Shown here piece after piece: positions 51,175-59,569 of a stretch of 64,000 bases of DNA. The stretch is taken from NCBI RefSeq assembly GCF_026410195.1, contig NZ_JAPMLM010000068.1:253001-317000 (forward strand), given 5' to 3'. The DNA is from Xanthomarina sp. F2636L (GTDB lineage: Bacteria; Bacteroidota; Bacteroidia; Flavobacteriales; Flavobacteriaceae). Every line of letters starts with the position of its first letter. Position 1 is the first letter of the stretch. A program made the translations under genes and the position numbers. Under the pieces are notes generated by a model. That model was not told the DNA's origin and did not search any database. It saw only the letters and a program-made list of their open reading frames with translations.

Positions 51175-51860
51175 AATCTATCTGGAACATCCGATATTAT
51201 ACCATCTACTCCATAACTCTTCATACGTTTTATAGTTTTTTCGTCGTTAACAGTCCAGGTAAACACTTTAAAACCTTCGGTTTGTGCACGATGGACATTT
51301 TCTTTTGTAAGTAAAGCAAAATTAGGGTGAATAGCTACGGCCCTGATGGTTTCTGCAAACTCTAAAGCTTCAGTAACACTGGCTTTAGTTAATACCCCTA
51401 AAGGAATATTCTTGTCTATTTTATAAATTTCTTCAAGCTCTAAATGCTGAAAACTAGACACAAGAAAATCGCTGTATTTCCAGTCTTTTTCTTTAATATA
51501 TTCATGAATGACTTCCGAAGTTTTTAACGCCGTATATCTTCCTTTTAATTCAATATTTAAAAAGCATTTTTTATCAATTAAATCGAGTACTTCTTCTAAA
51601 GTTGGAATTGAAAATTGGTTATTTATTTTTAAAAGTTTTAATTCTGAAAGCGATTGTTTCCCAACTTCACCTGCTCCATTAGTCATTCTATCTAAAGTGA
51701 AATCATGAAAAACAACTAACTCGCCCGATGCACATATATGCACGTCTATTTCAATACCATCCACCTCAAAATCCAAAGCTTTTTGAATGGCTTCCAGCGT
51801 GTTTTCTGCTATATATCCTTTAGCACCACGATGACCTATTTTTAAACAAGAATCTGCCAT
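51171..51860 (-). CDS. Glycerophosphodiester phosphodiesterase
   Basis: A 229-aa GDPD-type TIM barrel. The active site is visible in IGHRGAKGYIAENTLEA, EIDVHICASGELVVFHD and FLNIELKG. There is no signal peptide, so it is cytosolic and should release glycerol-3-phosphate from deacylated phospholipids. It lies between the thioesterase (1-base gap) and the flavoprotein (4-base overlap). Confidence 0.92.
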   Translation of the reverse strand: MADSCLKIGHRGAKGYIAENTLEAIQKALDFEVDGIEIDVHICASGELVVFHDFTLDRMTNGAGEVGKQSLSELKLLKINNQFSIPTLEEVLDLIDKKCFLNIELKGRYTALKTSEVIHEYIKEKDWKYSDFLVSSFQHLELEEIYKIDKNIPLGVLTKASVTEALEFAETIRAVAIHPNFALLTKENVHRAQTEGFKVFTWTVNDEKTIKRMKSYGVDGIISDVPDRL

Positions 51861-51861
51861 T

Positions 51862-52728
51862 TTACTTGATTATTGGACGCATTAAACCTTCTTGCGTAAC
51901 AGAAGCTACGAGCTTTCCATCTCTTGTGAAAATGTTTCCTCTGGCAAATCCTCTAGCATTACTTGTACTTGGAGATTCTAAAGAAAATAGCATCCAATCG
52001 TCTAAATCGAAATCGCGAAAATACCACATGGAATGATCTAAACTGGCCGTTTGTAAATTCCCCCAATGCGCTTTGCTAGCGTGAGGTTGTATGGCAACAG
52101 ACAAAATATTATAATCTGAAATATAGGTTAAAAGTTTTTGTTTAGTAGGCAAATCTAATTGAGATGTATCTCCTTTCAACTTAAACCAGATATCTGTATA
52201 TGGAGGTAAATCTTTTTTATCGAATGGATTTGGTATTGCAGTTGGCTTAAATTCTACCGGTCTCGGAATTTCTAAAAAAGTCTTGGTTTTTTGTGGCAAC
52301 ATGCTTCCATATTGTTCAAGTATATCACTCCAGCTAGCTAAATTTTCAGGTTGAATAATATCTGGGTTCATCTTAATTTGATGTTCGTATCCTTTCTCAT
52401 CTTTATGAAATGAAGCCGACAAAATAAAAATAACTGTATCTTTCTGGCTAGCCGTAACTCGTCTTACAGAAAAACTACCGCCATCTCTCATGGTGCTGAC
52501 TTGATAATTTATTGGCAATTCCAAATTCCCAGCTTCTAAAAAATACGCATGCATGGAATTCAAAATTCTATTGTTAGTTATCGTTCTATAGGCTGCATTT
52601 ATTGCTTGAGCCAATACTTGTCCTCCAAAAACATTGGGACTCCCAACCGTTTCACTACTGCCTTGAAATTGATTTTCAGAACGTTGTTCTAAAATTAAAA
52701 TATCTAATAGATCGTTTACAGATGTCAT
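51862..52728 (-). CDS. tesB: Acyl-CoA thioesterase II
   Basis: A 288-aa double hot-dog thioesterase. Features are VFGGQVLAQAINAA near the N-terminus, LNSMHAYFLEAG, SFSVRRVTASQ and the C-terminal LDHSMWYF and TQEGLMR. It cleaves acyl-CoA to fatty acid and CoA. It begins the minus-strand run thioesterase, phosphodiesterase, flavoprotein. Confidence 0.92.
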   Translation of the reverse strand: MTSVNDLLDILILEQRSENQFQGSSETVGSPNVFGGQVLAQAINAAYRTITNNRILNSMHAYFLEAGNLELPINYQVSTMRDGGSFSVRRVTASQKDTVIFILSASFHKDEKGYEHQIKMNPDIIQPENLASWSDILEQYGSMLPQKTKTFLEIPRPVEFKPTAIPNPFDKKDLPPYTDIWFKLKGDTSQLDLPTKQKLLTYISDYNILSVAIQPHASKAHWGNLQTASLDHSMWYFRDFDLDDWMLFSLESPSTSNARGFARGNIFTRDGKLVASVTQEGLMRPIIK

Positions 52729-52835
52729 AAAAATAGATTTGTATGCTTTATTTTATCAAAACTATTAAATTCATTTTTGGGTTGGTCTCATTTTTATAAT
52801 TAGTTTTGAATATTATCTCATTTTTTTTTAGTTTC

Positions 52836-53648
52836 ATGATTCGTAAAACGATTTTCATTTTGTTTTCTATCCTTCTCCTATCTTCCTGCAATAAAGGTCG
52901 TTTGAATAGAATAGGAAGCTTTCCTTTATCTTTAAAAGAATCATCGGCTGCTGAAAAAGTAGTAGGATCTCCACTAATTTGGACCCTTGAAGATTCTAGA
53001 AACCCAACCGTTCTTTATGGTGTAAATGAAAATGGGAATATTATTAGAGAAATTAAAGTTATTAATGCCACTAATAATGATTGGGAAGACTTAACGAGCG
53101 ACACCTCTGGCAATATTTATATTGGGGATTTTGGAAATAACAGAAAAGATAGAGATTCTTTTATTATTTATAAAATATCAAATCTTAAAAATATAAAACA
53201 ACATGCTATTGCGGAGTTGATATCATTTAAACTTCCGCCAGAAACAAAAACTCTGAATTTTGAAGCTTTTTTTATTTACAAAAAGCACTTCTATCTTATA
53301 AATAAGAAAAACAAAAAAACCATGCTTTTTAAGGTTCCAAATCGTATTGGAAACCATACTGCTGAATATGTTTGCAGTTTTGATCTTGACAGTGAAAAAC
53401 AAAAAATCACATCGGCAGATATTAGTAATGACGGCAAAACTATTGTTTTACTAAACAGTAATATGCTTTGGAAAATAACCGATTTTAATACAGATGATTT
53501 TTGTAACGCTACTATAGAAAACATCGCATTTAATCATTTTTCACAAAAAGAAGGGGTTTGTTTTAAAGACAACAATACGATATATATTACTGACGAGCGC
53601 GTTTCGTTTATTGGAGGCAATATTTACACTTTAAAAATTGGTGATTAA
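52836..53648 (+). CDS. Putative lipoprotein with beta-propeller-like repeats
   Basis: A 270-aa protein from the ATG at 52836; an upstream ATG at 52806 adds ten residues before the signal. The signal peptide ends in a lipobox (LLLSSCNKG), so it should be lipidated and surface or periplasmic. The rest has repeated strand pairs ([56 protein letters not shown]) like a propeller. The function is unknown. It is convergent with the OsmC fusion gene, with a four-base overlap. Confidence 0.8.
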   Translation: MIRKTIFILFSILLLSSCNKGRLNRIGSFPLSLKESSAAEKVVGSPLIWTLEDSRNPTVLYGVNENGNIIREIKVINATNNDWEDLTSDTSGNIYIGDFGNNRKDRDSFIIYKISNLKNIKQHAIAELISFKLPPETKTLNFEAFFIYKKHFYLINKKNKKTMLFKVPNRIGNHTAEYVCSFDLDSEKQKITSADISNDGKTIVLLNSNMLWKITDFNTDDFCNATIENIAFNHFSQKEGVCFKDNNTIYITDERVSFIGGNIYTLKIGD

Positions 53649-54865
53649 TTTAACAACTCAGTTTCAATAATAATTTCACCTTGAAGTGATTTATGCACAG
53701 GACATTTAGATGCTATTTCTTTAAGTCTTTGTTTTTGAGTCTCATCTAAATTTCCAATAAATTTCAATCTCTTTTGAAGATGGTCTATTCGCATTGGTTT
53801 TTCAACATCAAGCATTAAATCATCACTATGCTTTTTTGAATAGGTTATATATGCAAAAACCTCCTGTAAATCCCATTTCTTGCGTTCTGCATAAAGTTTT
53901 AAAGTCATTACTGTGCAAGCAGCAAGTCCTGCACTTAAAAAATCATAAGGCGATGGTCCAAAATCATCCCCGCCAACACTTTCAGGTTCATCTGCAAGAA
54001 AATGATGTTTTTTGGTTTGAATTGAGGTAGTAAAGTTATCTTCTTTCAAATTTAAATGTGCTACTAACTGTTCTCCTTCGGTAGACAACATATCATTATC
54101 TTTGGCATTAAAATAGCGATCTCCCCAAGAACCAACCATATGCCCCACATACATACTATCCTGTTTATTTGAAAGCAGATGATCTGCCTGATCAAGACTT
54201 ATAAAGCTTTTTGGATGGTGTGCATCGAGATACAGTTTCTGTGCATTTTCAATACCAACAATATTATCAAAAGGTGCGTGCATAATCAATAGTGGCTTGC
54301 GTAAATTTTTGGTAATTTCTGGTAAATTTGTTTTACTAAAATCTTCAACAAACTCTTGATTGATTTTAAACGGTCTTCCCCCAATATTAATTTCTACTTC
54401 TCCTTTTTCTCTAACCTCATCGATACCATGGGAAAACAAATGTGTGACATGATCTATTGTAGCTGGTGCTCCAACAGTTGCAACTGCTTTCACATTATCG
54501 AGTTTCGAGGCAGCAACAATAACAGCTGCGCCACCTAAAGAATGTCCAACTAGTAAACCTGGTGCTTCGTAATTTTCTTTAAGAAAATCGCTTACTGCTA
54601 ACAAATCACCAACATTTGCAGAAAAGTGGCTTTCAGAAAATTTACCTTCACTCTTTCCTAATCCTGTAAAATCAAAACGTACAACACCAAATCCATGATT
54701 AGTAAGAGATCTACTAATGTTTTTTACAGCATTAAAATTACTGTTACAAGTAAAACAATGTGCGAAAATGGCATAATTATTGGGTTTTTGATTAGCAGGC
54801 AATTCCAAATATGCTTGCAATTGATGACCTTTTTTGTTCTGAATATTGAGTTTTATTGTATGCAT
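53645..54865 (-). CDS. Bifunctional alpha/beta hydrolase-OsmC protein
   Basis: A 406-aa fusion. Residues 1-250 form an alpha/beta hydrolase (nucleophile Ser in [11 protein letters not shown], His in DQADHLLS); residues about 275-406 form an OsmC domain with its two redox Cys ([11 protein letters not shown] and SKCPVHKSL). OsmC domains reduce organic hydroperoxides. This fusion is common in Bacteroidota, and it sits just upstream of the two Met sulfoxide reductase genes on the same strand order, which fits oxidative defence. Confidence 0.92.
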   Translation of the reverse strand: MHTIKLNIQNKKGHQLQAYLELPANQKPNNYAIFAHCFTCNSNFNAVKNISRSLTNHGFGVVRFDFTGLGKSEGKFSESHFSANVGDLLAVSDFLKENYEAPGLLVGHSLGGAAVIVAASKLDNVKAVATVGAPATIDHVTHLFSHGIDEVREKGEVEINIGGRPFKINQEFVEDFSKTNLPEITKNLRKPLLIMHAPFDNIVGIENAQKLYLDAHHPKSFISLDQADHLLSNKQDSMYVGHMVGSWGDRYFNAKDNDMLSTEGEQLVAHLNLKEDNFTTSIQTKKHHFLADEPESVGGDDFGPSPYDFLSAGLAACTVMTLKLYAERKKWDLQEVFAYITYSKKHSDDLMLDVEKPMRIDHLQKRLKFIGNLDETQKQRLKEIASKCPVHKSLQGEIIIETELLN

Positions 54866-54888
54866 CTTTTCTGTGATATATTATTGTA

Positions 54889-55434
54889 TTATACAGCTTT
54901 CAACTTGTCTGCATGTAATTTACGAAGTTTTGCCAATTTTGGGGTAATTACAAAAGTACAATAGCCTTGTTCTTTATTATTTCTGTAGTAGTCTTGATGT
55001 TCATTTTCAGCTTCATAAAAAATGTTTAGCTTACTTAATTCAGTTACTATTTCATTTTCAAAATACGGAGCTAATTCCTTAAAAACAGTTTCAGCTACTT
55101 CTTTTTGGTCTTGATTATGATAGTAAATTACAGATCTATATTGAGTTCCTCTATCTTCTCCTTGACGATTTAAAGTTGTGGGATCGTGGGTTGTCATAAA
55201 AATGATTAAAATATCTTTATATGAAATAACTCCAGCATCAAAAGTTACTTGAATAACTTCGGCATGACCTGTTAAACCAGAACAAACCTCTCTATATGTT
55301 GGTTTTCCGGGAGCATTTCCACCGGAATATCCAGAAACTACTTTTTCAACTCCTTTCACTTCTTGGAATACGGCTTCTGTACACCAAAAGCAACCTCCAC
55401 CAAACGTGGCAATGTCAATATTTTTATTAGTCAT
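54889..55434 (-). CDS. msrA: Peptide-methionine (S)-S-oxide reductase MsrA
   Basis: A 181-aa enzyme that reduces the S form of Met sulfoxide. The catalytic Cys is in FGGGCFWCTEAVF, with GYSGGN and the substrate region GHAEVIQV. It overlaps msrB by eight bases and follows it in one operon. It is full length. Confidence 0.95.
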   Translation of the reverse strand: MTNKNIDIATFGGGCFWCTEAVFQEVKGVEKVVSGYSGGNAPGKPTYREVCSGLTGHAEVIQVTFDAGVISYKDILIIFMTTHDPTTLNRQGEDRGTQYRSVIYYHNQDQKEVAETVFKELAPYFENEIVTELSKLNIFYEAENEHQDYYRNNKEQGYCTFVITPKLAKLRKLHADKLKAV

Positions 55435-55882
55435 TTATCTTCCTTTCTAATAGTATAGACTCAGAATTTACACAATATCTCAGTCCACTTGGTTCCGGAC
55501 CATCTGGAAAAACATGTCCTAAATGCGCATCGCAGGTGTTACACATAATCTCTACGCGAACCATACCAAATGTAGAGTCTTTTTCATATTTAATGGCATT
55601 TGGTTTAATTGGTTGTGTAAAACTTGGCCATCCAGAACTCGATTCAAATTTTATAGTAGAATCAAATAAAGGTGTATGACAACAGAGACAGTTATACTTT
55701 CCAGCTTCATGTGCTGAACAAAGGGCTCCACTATGTGGTGCCTCGGTTCCTTTTTGTCTTGTAATTCTATACTGCTCTGGACTTAGCTGAGCTTGCCATT
55801 CGGCATCAGATTTCTCCACACGTTTGTCTGGTGTTGGATTTCCTTTTACCGAAAAATTAATAATATCTTTCCAAGTTAACAT
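55427..55882 (-). CDS. msrB: Peptide-methionine (R)-S-oxide reductase MsrB
   Basis: A 151-aa enzyme from the ATG at 55882 (MLTWKDIINFSVKG), the usual start of the family; an upstream ATG at 55927 adds 15 basic residues. Two zinc CxxC pairs are CLCC and CNTC, and the catalytic Cys is in LRYCVNSES. It reduces the R form of Met sulfoxide. It is the first gene of the msrB-msrA operon. Confidence 0.94.
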   Translation of the reverse strand: MLTWKDIINFSVKGNPTPDKRVEKSDAEWQAQLSPEQYRITRQKGTEAPHSGALCSAHEAGKYNCLCCHTPLFDSTIKFESSSGWPSFTQPIKPNAIKYEKDSTFGMVRVEIMCNTCDAHLGHVFPDGPEPSGLRYCVNSESILLERKIND

Positions 55883-55984
55883 AATAGCTTTCCTTTTGTT
55901 TTTAATTCGTAGTAAAATACTTTTCATTTTTTTTAGTCGGCAAATTTGCTTTCTTCTTACAATATAATAGTATTGAAAACAAAA

Positions 55985-56012
55985 AAAGCTTCAACATGAA
56001 TGTTGAAGCTTT
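55985..56012. terminator. Terminator of the tRNA-Leu gene
   Basis: A 12-base perfect stem (AAAGCTTCAACA, 55985-55996, and its complement at 56001-56012) with a TGAA loop. On the minus strand a T run follows. It lies 12 bases past the tRNA 3' end. Confidence 0.8.
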
Positions 56013-56023
56013 TACTTATTTCG

Positions 56024-56105
56024 TGCGGGCGGGGAGACTCGAACTCCCACACCTCGCGGCACCAGATCCTAAGTCTGGCGTGTCTACCAATTCCACCACG
56101 CCCGC
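56024..56105 (-). tRNA. tRNA-Leu (anticodon UAG)
   Basis: An 82-base tRNA on the minus strand. The acceptor strands GCGGGCG (56105-56099) and CGCCCGC (56031-56025) pair fully. The anticodon arm is CCAGA-CTTAGGA-TCTGG, giving anticodon TAG (UAG). There is a long variable arm (TGCCGCGAGGTG region), as expected for class II Leu tRNAs, and the T-arm carries GTTCGAGTC. No CCA is encoded. Confidence 0.95.
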
Positions 56106-56179
56106 GATAAGGAGTGCAAATATAAAAATTAGTTTTAATATACAAACGTATCTAACCATAAAAGTTCTACTTGTTTTTG

Positions 56180-56187
56180 TATTTTTG
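56180..56187 (+). promoter_or_regulatory. Bacteroidota -7 promoter element for the dipeptidase gene
   Basis: TATTTTTG matches TAnnTTTG and lies 23 bases before the ATG at 56211. I see no clear TTTG at the -33 position. Confidence 0.35.
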
Positions 56188-56210
56188 ATGAAATTCAAAA
56201 AAAATTTAAA

Positions 56211-57599
56211 ATGAATAACATATCCACCTACATTGGCGAGCATAAAGAGCGTTTTTTAAACGAGCTTCTAGATTTGCTTAAAATCCCATCTATTAGCGCA
56301 GACTCTGCATACAAAAAAGATGTTTTACATACAGCCGACGTTGTAAAAACTAGATTAGAAGAAGCTGGCTGTGACCATGTTGAAATCTGTGAAACAGCTG
56401 GTTATCCAATTGTTTATGGCGAAAAAATAATAGACAAAAATTTACCAACCGTTTTAGTTTATGGCCATTATGATGTACAACCACCAGATCCATTAAACTT
56501 GTGGAACTCTCCTCCTTTTGAACCAGTGATTAAAAAAACAGAGCTGCATCCTGAAGGTGCTATTTTTGCTCGTGGTGCCTGCGATGATAAAGGACAGATG
56601 TACATGCATGTAAAGGCCATGGAGTTTATGACCAAAACAAACCAATTGCCATGTAATGTGAAATTTATGATTGAAGGTGAAGAGGAAGTAGGAAGTTCTA
56701 ACTTGGCCATTTTTGTTAAAAACAATCAAGAGAAATTAAAAAACGACGTGATTTTAATTTCAGATACTGGTATGATTGCTAAAGATGTACCTTCTATTAC
56801 TACAGGTCTTAGAGGTTTGAGCTATGTAGAGGTTGAGGTTACTGGTCCAAATAGAGATTTACACTCTGGTTTATATGGAGGAGCTGTTGCTAATCCAATA
56901 AATGTTTTAACAAAAATGATTGCTTCCCTGCATGATGAAAACAATCATATTACGATTCCTGGTTTTTATGATAAAGTAGAAGAACTTTCAAAAGAAGAGC
57001 GCGCTGAAATGGCTAAAGCACCATTTTCCTTAGAAGCTTATAAAAAATCTTTAGATATAGATGCTGTTTATGGCGAGGCAGGATATACAACCAACGAAAG
57101 AAATTCCATTCGTCCAACTTTAGATGTTAATGGAATTTGGGGTGGTTATACTGGTGAAGGTGCAAAAACAGTAATTGCTAGTCAAGCTTTTGCAAAAATA
57201 TCGATGCGATTAGTACCACATCAAGACTGGGAAGAAATTACTCAATTGTTCAAAAAGCATTTTGAAAGTATAGCTCCAGAAGGTGTTAAAGTTGAAGTAA
57301 AACCTCATCATGGAGGTCAAGGTTACGTGACTCCAATTGATAGTATTGGCTATCAAGCAGCAAGTAAAGCCTATTTTGATACTTTTGGCAAAACACCAAT
57401 TCCACAACGTAGTGGAGGAAGTATTCCAATTGTTTCGTTATTTGAACAGGAATTAAAAAGTAAAACCATTCTTATGGGGTTCGGTTTAGATAGCGATGCC
57501 ATTCACTCACCTAATGAGCATTTTGGATTGTTCAACTATTATAGAGGCATCGAAACTATTCCTTTATTTTATAAATATTTTACTGAGTTAAGTAAGTAA
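56211..57599 (+). CDS. M20-family dipeptidase
   Basis: A 462-aa zinc peptidase. The metal-binding motifs are VYGHYDVQPPDP, ARGACDDKGQMYMHVKA and EGEEEVGS; the lid domain starts near residue 200 (LRGLSYVEVEVTG). There is no signal peptide, so it is cytosolic. It should cleave dipeptides such as carnosine-like or Cys-Gly peptides. It is monocistronic, followed by a terminator. Confidence 0.93.
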   Translation: MNNISTYIGEHKERFLNELLDLLKIPSISADSAYKKDVLHTADVVKTRLEEAGCDHVEICETAGYPIVYGEKIIDKNLPTVLVYGHYDVQPPDPLNLWNSPPFEPVIKKTELHPEGAIFARGACDDKGQMYMHVKAMEFMTKTNQLPCNVKFMIEGEEEVGSSNLAIFVKNNQEKLKNDVILISDTGMIAKDVPSITTGLRGLSYVEVEVTGPNRDLHSGLYGGAVANPINVLTKMIASLHDENNHITIPGFYDKVEELSKEERAEMAKAPFSLEAYKKSLDIDAVYGEAGYTTNERNSIRPTLDVNGIWGGYTGEGAKTVIASQAFAKISMRLVPHQDWEEITQLFKKHFESIAPEGVKVEVKPHHGGQGYVTPIDSIGYQAASKAYFDTFGKTPIPQRSGGSIPIVSLFEQELKSKTILMGFGLDSDAIHSPNEHFGLFNYYRGIETIPLFYKYFTELSK

Positions 57600-57622
57600 T
57601 ATTTCTTTCGAAGTAAAAAAAT

Positions 57623-57657
57623 AAAACCCATTCATTTTTATAAAACGAATGGGTTTT
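57623..57657. terminator. Bidirectional terminator
   Basis: Stem AAAACCCATTC (57623-57633) and GAATGGGTTTT (57647-57657), flanked by A and T runs. It serves the dipeptidase on the plus strand and the M28 peptidase on the minus strand. Confidence 0.8.
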
Positions 57658-57708
57658 TTAATTATTTAAAAACACACTTTTTAACTTCCCAAAATATCCT
57701 TAATACAC

Positions 57709-59076
57709 TTATTCTTTTACAACTTTAAACTTAGTAGTTTTTTCTTTCCCTTTAAGCTTTAAATAATAAATACCTGAAGCATAAGAAGACATGTCTATTC
57801 TCGATCTCTTTTTATTTGAAGTTGTTTCCAATATTAATTGTCCCGAAATATTGTATAACTGAATAGAAATAGTTGTTTTTAAAGTAGAGTTTATGGTTAA
57901 AATAGATGTAACTGGATTAGGTGTTATGGTAAAATAATCGGAAACAACATCTTCAATTGCCAGTGTAGTAAACAAAATACAATCGCTCATCTCAGTACAA
58001 GAACCTAAAGTTGTTTCAACAGCATAATTACCAGTAACAATTGGATTAAACGTTTGATTTGTTTCTCCAGATATTAGTGTATTTGTATCACAATTGTACC
58101 ATTGATAGCTAGCCGAATCTTGGTTTGAAGTTAAAGCCACAGAAGAACTTGTTATGGTGTTATCTACTGAAAGTAAGTTTCCTTTAGTAACCATGTAAGC
58201 CATAACTAATTTTGTTAATTCATGGAAGTACGGTAAATCTAAAGTACTTAACCTATCTGCCGATGAATGATAATAAGGTGATTGATCGTTAGTTTCCCAG
58301 GATTCACCAACCAACACTGCTGGATATCCATTGTTCCAAAAAGACGCGTGATCACTGGCTGAAGTTCCAGGGTTTACAACTATAGGATTCAAATTGAAAG
58401 TGTAGGTGTTTAAAAGACTTAACAAATCGTCTTTAATAGTTAATGAGCCATGTAAATCTCTTACATCAATATCAAAATCGTTATCGCCTGTTTCACCTGG
58501 ATTATCACCATCGTAACCTATCATATCCATATTAATCACTCCAAGAATATTTAGATTATTGTTATTAGCCTGGTTGGCATAAAACCTAGACCCTCTTAAT
58601 CCTATTTCTTCTTCATCCCAAAAAGCATAAACAATGGTATTCTCTATGCATTGTGTTGAAAGAATTCTAGCTACTTCCAAAACGGCAGCTGTTCCTGTTG
58701 CATTGTCGTCTGCACAATAATCTGCAATAGCATCATAATGTGCTGTAACTAGGTAGATATTGTCTGGATTTGTTTTCCCTAATTGCGTAGCAATAATGTT
58801 TTTACCAGTTGTATTAAAATCTTGTTCCTCAACAATTAAATTATCAAATTGCAGTAGTCTTTCTTTAATATATTCTGCAGCTAAATCGTTATTTGAATGC
58901 TGCCTATTTATTATAGTCACTTCTGTTCCATCGACAAGAGTAGATTGTTCTCCAGAAAATTCACTAACGGTTAATTCCAGTCTATTTATCTCTACTTTAT
59001 CTATTAGGTTTTGAACTGTTTGCCCAAAAGAGCTTACAGAAATTAATACCAACACAATAATAACAAGTCTTTTCAT
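57709..59076 (-). CDS. Secreted M28 peptidase with type IX secretion sorting domain
   Basis: A 455-aa protein. A signal peptide (MKRLVIIVLVLISVSSFGQ) is followed by an M28 zinc aminopeptidase domain (about 60-300) with metal ligands in LVTAHYDAIADYCADDNATG, WDEEEIGLRGS, NMDMIGYDGD and SASDHASFW. Residues about 305-370 form an Ig-like or PKD-like linker. The last 75 residues (FTITPNPVTSILTINS ... SGIYYLKLKGKEKTTKFKV) are a type A C-terminal sorting domain for the type IX system, so it is secreted or surface bound. It faces the BlaI gene head to head. Confidence 0.93.
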   Translation of the reverse strand: MKRLVIIVLVLISVSSFGQTVQNLIDKVEINRLELTVSEFSGEQSTLVDGTEVTIINRQHSNNDLAAEYIKERLLQFDNLIVEEQDFNTTGKNIIATQLGKTNPDNIYLVTAHYDAIADYCADDNATGTAAVLEVARILSTQCIENTIVYAFWDEEEIGLRGSRFYANQANNNNLNILGVINMDMIGYDGDNPGETGDNDFDIDVRDLHGSLTIKDDLLSLLNTYTFNLNPIVVNPGTSASDHASFWNNGYPAVLVGESWETNDQSPYYHSSADRLSTLDLPYFHELTKLVMAYMVTKGNLLSVDNTITSSSVALTSNQDSASYQWYNCDTNTLISGETNQTFNPIVTGNYAVETTLGSCTEMSDCILFTTLAIEDVVSDYFTITPNPVTSILTINSTLKTTISIQLYNISGQLILETTSNKKRSRIDMSSYASGIYYLKLKGKEKTTKFKVVKE

Positions 59077-59140
59077 CTAATTTTTTGGGCCTTTAATTTG
59101 GGTGTAAAGATAGTTTTTTTAAAAATAAACAATAAAAACA

Positions 59141-59171
59141 TTTGGATTATTTAAATTTTACTCTACATTTG
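59141..59171 (+). promoter_or_regulatory. Promoter of the BlaI/M56 operon
   Basis: TTTG (59141-59144), exactly 19 bases, then TACATTTG (59164-59171). This is a full match to the Bacteroidota -33/-7 consensus. The -7 box lies inside the palindrome at 59162-59175, so a repressor bound there would block the polymerase. Confidence 0.75.
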
Positions 59172-59175
59172 TAGA
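59162..59175. promoter_or_regulatory. BlaI-type operator 1
   Basis: TCTACA-TT-TGTAGA: six-base perfect inverted arms around TT. It contains the TACA/TGTA core of BlaI/MecI operators and covers the -7 box of the promoter. Confidence 0.65.
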
Positions 59176-59181
59176 AGAACC

Positions 59182-59195
59182 TCTAAACTTGTAGA
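59182..59195. promoter_or_regulatory. BlaI-type operator 2
   Basis: TCTAAA-CT-TGTAGA, one mismatch from operator 1 and exactly 20 bases further (two helical turns), ending three bases before the ATG at 59199. Confidence 0.55.
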
Positions 59196-59198
59196 ACA

Positions 59199-59567
59199 AT
59201 GCAAAGCTTATCTAAAACCGAAGAAGATTTAATGAACCACCTATGGAAACTGGAAAAAGCATTTATGAAAGATTTGTTAGATATCTATCCAGAACCAAAG
59301 CCTGCAACTACTACTGTTGCGACTCTATTAAAACGGATGACAGAGAAAGGTTTTATCGATTATAAATTATACGGTAAGTCTAGGGAATACTTTCCATTAG
59401 TAAAAAAGAAAGACTATTTCTCCAAGCATGTTAACGGTTTGATAAAAAACTTTTTTAATGATAGTGCATCTCAATTTGCTTCATTTTTCACTAAAGAAAC
59501 CAACTTAACAAAGGAAGAACTTGAAGATTTAAAAAAATTAATTGATTCCGAAATTAAAAACAAATAG
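59199..59567 (+). CDS. BlaI/MecI/CopY-family repressor
   Basis: A 122-aa winged helix repressor: LSKTEEDLMNHLWKLEKAFMKDLL, then TVATLLKRMTEKGFIDYKLYGKSREYFPLV, and a helical dimer region. Repressors of this family are inactivated by cleavage by their M56 partner, whose gene starts two bases after this stop. Two operator-like palindromes lie in its own promoter, so autoregulation is expected. Confidence 0.92.
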   Translation: MQSLSKTEEDLMNHLWKLEKAFMKDLLDIYPEPKPATTTVATLLKRMTEKGFIDYKLYGKSREYFPLVKKKDYFSKHVNGLIKNFFNDSASQFASFFTKETNLTKEELEDLKKLIDSEIKNK

Positions 59568-59569
59568 CC

